A program made the position numbers and the translations under genes. Positions 59,670 to 64,000 of a stretch of DNA of 64,000 nucleotides are shown in pieces. The notes under the pieces are model-generated. The model made no database searches, was not told where the DNA came from, and was given only the letters and a program-made list of their open reading frames with translations. Every line of letters starts with the position of its first letter. Within the stretch, counting starts at the first letter, position 1. Source of the DNA: Bhargavaea cecembensis DSE10 (lineage in GTDB: Bacteria; Bacillota; Bacilli; Bacillales_A; Planococcaceae); the NCBI RefSeq assembly GCF_000348905.1, contig NZ_AOFT01000009.1:1-64000 (forward strand). The letters run 5' to 3'.

Positions 59670-60533
59670 TCAGGCAATGAGTTCCCCTGAGCAGATATAA
59701 GCGGCTTCTCCTCTTTTCCGCACATGCCCATCTACGTCCCACGTAATCTCCAGGTCACCCCCGGGCAAATGAACGGTGATGGGCTGATGCGGATCCGAAA
59801 AACCATTCAATGTAGCAGCGACGACTGCCGCGCAGGCACCAGTGCCGCATGCCATCGTGATGCCGGATCCCCTTTCCCAGACCCGGCACTCGATTTCCCG
59901 TGGACCTTTGACCTGCACCCATCCGACATTCACCCGTTCCGGGAACAGGCTGGAATATTCGATGAGCGGGCCCAGACGTTCAACTTCGACTGCCTGCACA
60001 TCCCCGGTGAAAATAATCGCATGCGGATTTCCCATTGAAATACAGGTGATGCGCAGTAGTTGTTCGCCAAAAGTGTGCAGTTCATCGATTGTCCGGGCTT
60101 CCGGATCGCCCTGCATCGGGATCGCCCCCTTCTGCAGTCCCGGCTTCCCCATGTCCACTGTTACAAAGCTGACATGGTCGTCAACTGTCCGGCCTTCTTC
60201 AACTTCTGCGCTGACAATCCCGCCCAGAGTCTCTATCGTGAAATTCCGCCGGCCGGCGTATCCGTGATCGTAAACGTACTTTGCCACGCAACGCAGCCCA
60301 TTGCCGCAGTTTTTCGCTTCCGAACCATCTTCGTTGAAGATCCTCATTTTGAAGTCCGCTTTTTCCGAGGAGCCGATCAGGATGATTCCGTCAGAACCGA
60401 TTCCGAAATTGATCTGTGAGACTTTCCTGGACAGTGCCGGATACCGGTCTTCTTCCAGGACATTGCCCGGATCATCCAGTTGGTTGAAAATTACATAATT
60501 GTTTCCGAGACCATGCATCTTCGTGAACTTCAA
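59670..60533 (-). CDS. dapF: Diaminopimelate epimerase
   Basis: 287-aa DapF converting LL- to meso-diaminopimelate for lysine and peptidoglycan. The two catalytic cysteines lie in KNCGNGLRC and [10 protein letters not shown]-terminus [12 protein letters not shown] is typical. It starts 12 bp after dapL, so the last two steps of the aminotransferase DAP route are cotranscribed. Confidence 0.97.
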   Translation of the reverse strand: MKFTKMHGLGNNYVIFNQLDDPGNVLEEDRYPALSRKVSQINFGIGSDGIILIGSSEKADFKMRIFNEDGSEAKNCGNGLRCVAKYVYDHGYAGRRNFTIETLGGIVSAEVEEGRTVDDHVSFVTVDMGKPGLQKGAIPMQGDPEARTIDELHTFGEQLLRITCISMGNPHAIIFTGDVQAVEVERLGPLIEYSSLFPERVNVGWVQVKGPREIECRVWERGSGITMACGTGACAAVVAATLNGFSDPHQPITVHLPGGDLEITWDVDGHVRKRGEAAYICSGELIA

Positions 60534-60545
60534 CTTCTCACCTCC

Positions 60546-61787
60546 TTAAAAGAAGAACTTGCATGTCTGGAGCCTGCTTCTGATTTCATTCAGGATCATT
60601 TGCTCTTCTTCCGGCCCTTCTGCTTCGAATGTCACCGAAAAGCGCACGTAAGATCGCGCATCGTCCCATGGCACGGTGGAAATGGAGTGATCCTGGATCA
60701 GATAGTGGCTGAACGCTTCTGCATTCTGGAACGTCGGACCGTTTTCCACTCCGGCAGGCGCTTTGACATAAAGGAAGAACGATCCCTTAGGCTTCACCGC
60801 ATCCAATCCGCTTTCCCGGAGGATGGAAGACAGTTTTTCGTGCCTCGCCGCATACTTTGCGGCTGTTTTTTCCGTGATTTCCGGGTGGGCCAGCGCATAG
60901 GCAGCCGCTTTCTGGATCGGGATGAATTGGCCCGAATCGCTGTTGTCCTTCACTGCAACGAAGGCGGATACCAATCTGGCATTCCCCGCGATAAAGCCGA
61001 TCCGCCATCCGGTCATATTGAACGACTTGGAAAGCGAGTGGAGTTCCACTCCGACGTCTTTTGCTCCCGGGACCGACAAAAAGCTGAGCGGTTTGCTGCC
61101 GTCGAATACCAATGCTGCATAAGCGGCATCATGGACGACGATCAGTTCATGCTCTTTAGCAAAGCGGACAACCTCTTCAAAAAATGCGCTGTCAGCAACA
61201 GCTCCTGTCGGGTTATTCGGATAGTTCAGGTACAGCAGCTTCGCTTTCTCCAATGTCTCATCTGACAGAGAATGAAGATCCGGAAGAAAGCCGTTTTCTT
61301 CAAGGAGCGGAAGTTCAACGACTTCCCCTCCGAGGTACCGGGTATGGGTTCCGAGAATCGGATAGCCGGGAGTCGTGATGATCGACACATCGCCGGGATT
61401 GATCAGCACCTGAGGCAGCATGGCCAGTGCAGATTTTGTACCGATCACATGATTGATCTCCGTGTCCGGATTGAGACCGGCCACTCCAAACACATCCTGC
61501 ATGTAGGCAGCTGCAGCCTGCCTGAATTCCGGAATCCCATTGTCGGCATAAAACCGGTTTTCCGGCTTTCTGCTTTCGATCATCAGTTCCCTGAGCACAG
61601 CGTCATCCGCCATGGCGTCCGGCTCACCGACACCAAGATCAATCAATGCTTTGTCCGGATTTCTCTGCAGCGCTTCCCGTTTGGCCCGCTTGATCTTCTC
61701 GAACTTATAAACTTCATTGTCCATTCCAAAGCGGGAACCTCCAATGCGCTCGGCAAACCGGTTCCGGATAAAGTCCGCACTCACCAT
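60546..61787 (-). CDS. dapL: LL-diaminopimelate aminotransferase
   Basis: 413-aa class I/II PLP aminotransferase: DLGVGEPD, NYPNNPTGA, HDAAYAALVFD and the PLP Lys in HSLSKSFNMTGWR. The pairing with dapF supports DapL, which makes LL-DAP directly from tetrahydrodipicolinate and glutamate, bypassing acetylated intermediates. A related aminotransferase activity cannot be fully excluded. Start at 61787 with GGGGGAAAAAG. Coupled to gltD, which supplies glutamate. Confidence 0.88.
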   Translation of the reverse strand: MVSADFIRNRFAERIGGSRFGMDNEVYKFEKIKRAKREALQRNPDKALIDLGVGEPDAMADDAVLRELMIESRKPENRFYADNGIPEFRQAAAAYMQDVFGVAGLNPDTEINHVIGTKSALAMLPQVLINPGDVSIITTPGYPILGTHTRYLGGEVVELPLLEENGFLPDLHSLSDETLEKAKLLYLNYPNNPTGAVADSAFFEEVVRFAKEHELIVVHDAAYAALVFDGSKPLSFLSVPGAKDVGVELHSLSKSFNMTGWRIGFIAGNARLVSAFVAVKDNSDSGQFIPIQKAAAYALAHPEITEKTAAKYAARHEKLSSILRESGLDAVKPKGSFFLYVKAPAGVENGPTFQNAEAFSHYLIQDHSISTVPWDDARSYVRFSVTFEAEGPEEEQMILNEIRSRLQTCKFFF

Positions 61788-61806
61788 TCTTTTTCCCCCG
61801 TCCGGT

Positions 61807-63276
61807 TCATGATGTTTTTCCTGTGATGTAGTTGTGGCATTCATCTGCAGCTTCCTTCCCCTCCTGGATGGCCCAGACAATCAGGCTGGCTCCTTTCCGG
61901 GCATCTCCGGCTGCAAAGACGCCTTTTCTCTGAGTCTGATAGGTGGTGCCCATCACTTCGACGTTGGACCGCTGATCGGTAGCTATTCCCAGGCTTTCCG
62001 TCTCGGCTCCTTCGAATCCGATTGCAAGCAGCACCAGCTGGGACGGCCAAACTTTTTCGGTGCCCGGTATCACTTCCCTGATTTTCTCGCCGCCTTTGAC
62101 GATGGTCGTTTTGATCTCCGCACTTTTCACCCCGGAGACCCGGTGGCGGTCATCGTAAGTGAATTCAAGAGCAGTCGTGGCAAACTCTCTGGGGTCATGC
62201 CCGAACTTGGCGATGGCGTCTTGCTGTCCGGTATCGACCTGATGGATAACCGGGAATTGCGGCCATGGGTTTTCGGCTGAGCGAGCCTTCGGTCGTGCCG
62301 GATAGATATCGAATTGGACAAGACTTCTGCAGTTTTGTCGGACTGCCGTTGTCACACAATCCGTCGCGGTATCCCCGCCGCCGATCACAATGACGTCTTT
62401 GTTCTCCGCGGAGATGTATGCCTGATCCTGAAAGCCGGAATCCAGGTAGCTTTTCGTATTCAGATGCAGATAGTCCATTGCGTAATGGATACCGGCGGCT
62501 TCTCTTCCCGGGATTTCGAAGTTTCGCGGCCTGGTCGCACCGATACATAGGACAACGGCATCGTAATCCTCCTGCAATTGCTCAAGCGGTACCTGGTTCC
62601 CGACTTCGACGTTCGTTACAAACCGGATGCCTTCCTGCTCCATCAGCCTGATCCTGCGATCCACCACCTCCTGCTCGATTTTCGTTTTCGGTATCCCGTA
62701 TGTGAGCAGGCCTCCAACACGGTCCGCCCGTTCATAAACGGTCACCTGATGCCCGTGCTGATTGAGGACAGTGGCGCATGTAAGACCCGCAGGTCCAGAA
62801 CCGATCACCGCCACTTTCTTTTCTGAGCGCTCCGACGGGATTTTCGGCTGTACCCATCCTTCTTCAAACGCTTTATCGATGATGGCACGCTCGATGTTCT
62901 TGATCGTGACCGGCTCATTGGCAAGCGATGCCACACAGCCCCCTTCACACGGTGCCGGACATGCGCGGCCGGTAAACTCCGGAAACGGGTTGGTGCGGCT
63001 GAGCCGCTCGTAAGCCTCTTTCCACCGTCCCCGGTAAACCAGGTCATTCCATTCGGGAATCAGGTTATAAATCGGACAGCCTGTCGTCATTCCAGCCAAT
63101 TCACTTCCGTTCTGGCAAAACGGCACCGCGCAATCCATGCACCTGGATGCCTGTTCACGCAATACCCGGTCAGGCGGCAATACGGAAATCTCTCTCCAGT
63201 CTTTGATCCGTTCATCGGTGTCGCGATAGTTCCCTGCGTTCCTCCGGTGATCCATGAAACCTGTAACGCTTCCCAA
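61807..63276 (-). CDS. gltD: Glutamate synthase small subunit
   Basis: 489-aa NADPH-binding small subunit (called GltB in B. subtilis). N-terminal Cys clusters for two 4Fe-4S centres (CMDCAVPFCQ, CPAPCEGGC), an FAD motif VIGSGPAGL and an NADPH motif VIGGGDTATD. It passes electrons to the large subunit. Start TTG at 63276, chosen because AGGAGGTGAGG precedes it and the product then begins MGSVTGFMD as homologues do. It follows gltB by 19 bp. Confidence 0.95.
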   Translation of the reverse strand: MGSVTGFMDHRRNAGNYRDTDERIKDWREISVLPPDRVLREQASRCMDCAVPFCQNGSELAGMTTGCPIYNLIPEWNDLVYRGRWKEAYERLSRTNPFPEFTGRACPAPCEGGCVASLANEPVTIKNIERAIIDKAFEEGWVQPKIPSERSEKKVAVIGSGPAGLTCATVLNQHGHQVTVYERADRVGGLLTYGIPKTKIEQEVVDRRIRLMEQEGIRFVTNVEVGNQVPLEQLQEDYDAVVLCIGATRPRNFEIPGREAAGIHYAMDYLHLNTKSYLDSGFQDQAYISAENKDVIVIGGGDTATDCVTTAVRQNCRSLVQFDIYPARPKARSAENPWPQFPVIHQVDTGQQDAIAKFGHDPREFATTALEFTYDDRHRVSGVKSAEIKTTIVKGGEKIREVIPGTEKVWPSQLVLLAIGFEGAETESLGIATDQRSNVEVMGTTYQTQRKGVFAAGDARKGASLIVWAIQEGKEAADECHNYITGKTS

Positions 63277-63295
63277 CGGCCTCACCTCCTGTGTG

Positions 63296-64000
63296 TTAGT
63301 TCAGACTATATTGAAGTTCTTCACTTTGCCGGGGACTTTCAAGAATCCGTTTATACTCGGTCGGTATCACCCTTACAAACTGCGGGATATACCGGTTCCA
63401 GTCATCCAGGATCGACTTGGCAACCGGACTGTCCGTATATCGTGCATGCCTTCCAATCTGCCGTTTCAGGAACTTGATCTCTTCTCCATCCCGGAGCTGT
63501 TCGAGCGTCACCAGTTCATGGTTGCAACGGTTGCCGAAATCCTCGCTGTCCTCCGTCAGGATATAAGCAATTCCGCCCGACATGCCGGCTGCAAAGTTAT
63601 CTCCGACTTCCCCAAGAATGATGGCAGTTCCGCCGGTCATGTATTCACAGCCATGATTACCGGTTCCCTCCACAACGACATGAGCCCCGCTGTTCCTGAC
63701 ACAGAACCGCTCGCCTGCAATTCCACGAATATAGGCTTCGCCGGAAGTAGCGCCATAAAAAGCGGCATTCCCGATAATGACGTTCTGTTCAGCCTGGAAT
63801 TTTGAAGCGGTTGGAGGATAAATGGCAATCTTGCCTCCCGAAAGCCCTTTTCCGACGTAATCATTGGCTTCGCCTTCCAGGGTGAGGGTCATTCCCTTCG
63901 GCACAAATGCACCGAAACTCTGGCCGGCGGAACCCCTGAAATGCAGCTGCATGGTGTCGTCACCAAGCCCTTTTCCTCCGGTTTTCCGGGTCAGTTCACT
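63296..64000 (-). CDS. gltB: Glutamate synthase large subunit, C-terminal part (cut by window end)
   Basis: The last 234 codons of the large subunit (GltA in B. subtilis naming). The frame stays open to the window edge, and the real start lies beyond position 64000. The segment is the C-terminal beta-helix domain with its repeating GXXGXXXG pattern ([52 protein letters not shown]), which channels and orders the glutaminase and FMN domains. Confidence 0.95.
   Translation of the reverse strand, partial: SELTRKTGGKGLGDDTMQLHFRGSAGQSFGAFVPKGMTLTLEGEANDYVGKGLSGGKIAIYPPTASKFQAEQNVIIGNAAFYGATSGEAYIRGIAGERFCVRNSGAHVVVEGTGNHGCEYMTGGTAIILGEVGDNFAAGMSGGIAYILTEDSEDFGNRCNHELVTLEQLRDGEEIKFLKRQIGRHARYTDSPVAKSILDDWNRYIPQFVRVIPTEYKRILESPRQSEELQYSLN

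Noticed and set aside
58804-59700. 298-codon open frame antisense to glnA
   Set aside because: It is the mirror of the strongly conserved glnA coding sequence in G+C-biased DNA, with no ribosome site and no domain.

Overview
The window reads as chromosome of a Gram-positive, Bacillales-type bacterium of moderately high G+C, most likely in or near the Planococcaceae (a Bhargavaea/Planococcus/Sporosarcina-like organism). The grounds are strong GGAGG-type ribosome binding sites, many TTG and GTG starts, Bacillus-type gene families (CstA, YebC/YeeI, PabA with a fused PabB-PabC, LuxS, DUF1648, TIGR04104, DapL, single-subunit GlnA, CzrA/CzcD), and dense intrinsic terminators. The assignment is inference; no rRNA or tRNA gene is visible.

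Layout. 1-6.9 kb (minus strand): MDR dehydrogenase, ArsA/Get3-like ATPase, a small protein ending Cys-Cys, carbon-starvation transporter CstA, Nudix hydrolase, SRPBCC protein, exonuclease III and YebC. 6.9-11.5 kb (plus): selD-mnmH (tRNA 2-selenouridine), fetAB-like ABC transporter and a universal stress protein. 11.5-16.3 kb: a 33-aa membrane miniprotein, an NTF2-like protein, a very small beta-carbonic-anhydrase-like protein, a broken IS1182-family copy, and an MFS pump with its MarR regulator. 16.4-24.8 kb: proBA, a second broken IS copy, DUF2243-ctaG, an aldo/keto reductase, a MATE pump and luxS. 24.8-31.2 kb: SSS symporter, an IS-derived 370-bp MITE-like element, pabA/pabBC, and an M50 peptidase operon. 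31.3-41.6 kb: GT2, lipoprotein, DUF1801, metAA, an SDR-type reductase, czrA, a divergent sulfatase/formylglycine-generating-enzyme pair, czcD, and DUF2971. 41.7-53.9 kb: Opu-type osmoprotectant transporter, hydrolase, luciferase-like oxidoreductase, Ser/Arg-rich miniprotein convergent with a Ser/Thr kinase, a Cys/Met PLP enzyme, PhzF, NAT, a frameshifted FMN reductase, a VOC protein, and an XRE-AbrB fusion regulator with a glycosyltransferase. 53.9-64 kb (minus): a nitrogen-assimilation run carA, amt, asnB, glnA, dapF, dapL, gltD, gltB (cut by the window end).

The most striking signal is the behaviour of the IS1182-family element. Three copies sit exactly in intrinsic terminators, and each is flanked on both sides by the complete terminator stem-loop as a 20-27 bp target duplication. 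A fourth, one-ended relic also abuts a terminator. The element carries its own hairpin terminators at both ends, and these show compensatory base changes between copies. Its 5' region also holds a multi-hairpin element. A stand-alone relative of that element lies inside the stem of another terminator at 48.9-49.0 kb. Separately, the sulfatase/FGE pair lies between two terminators with identical stems that separate czrA from the czcD it probably controls.
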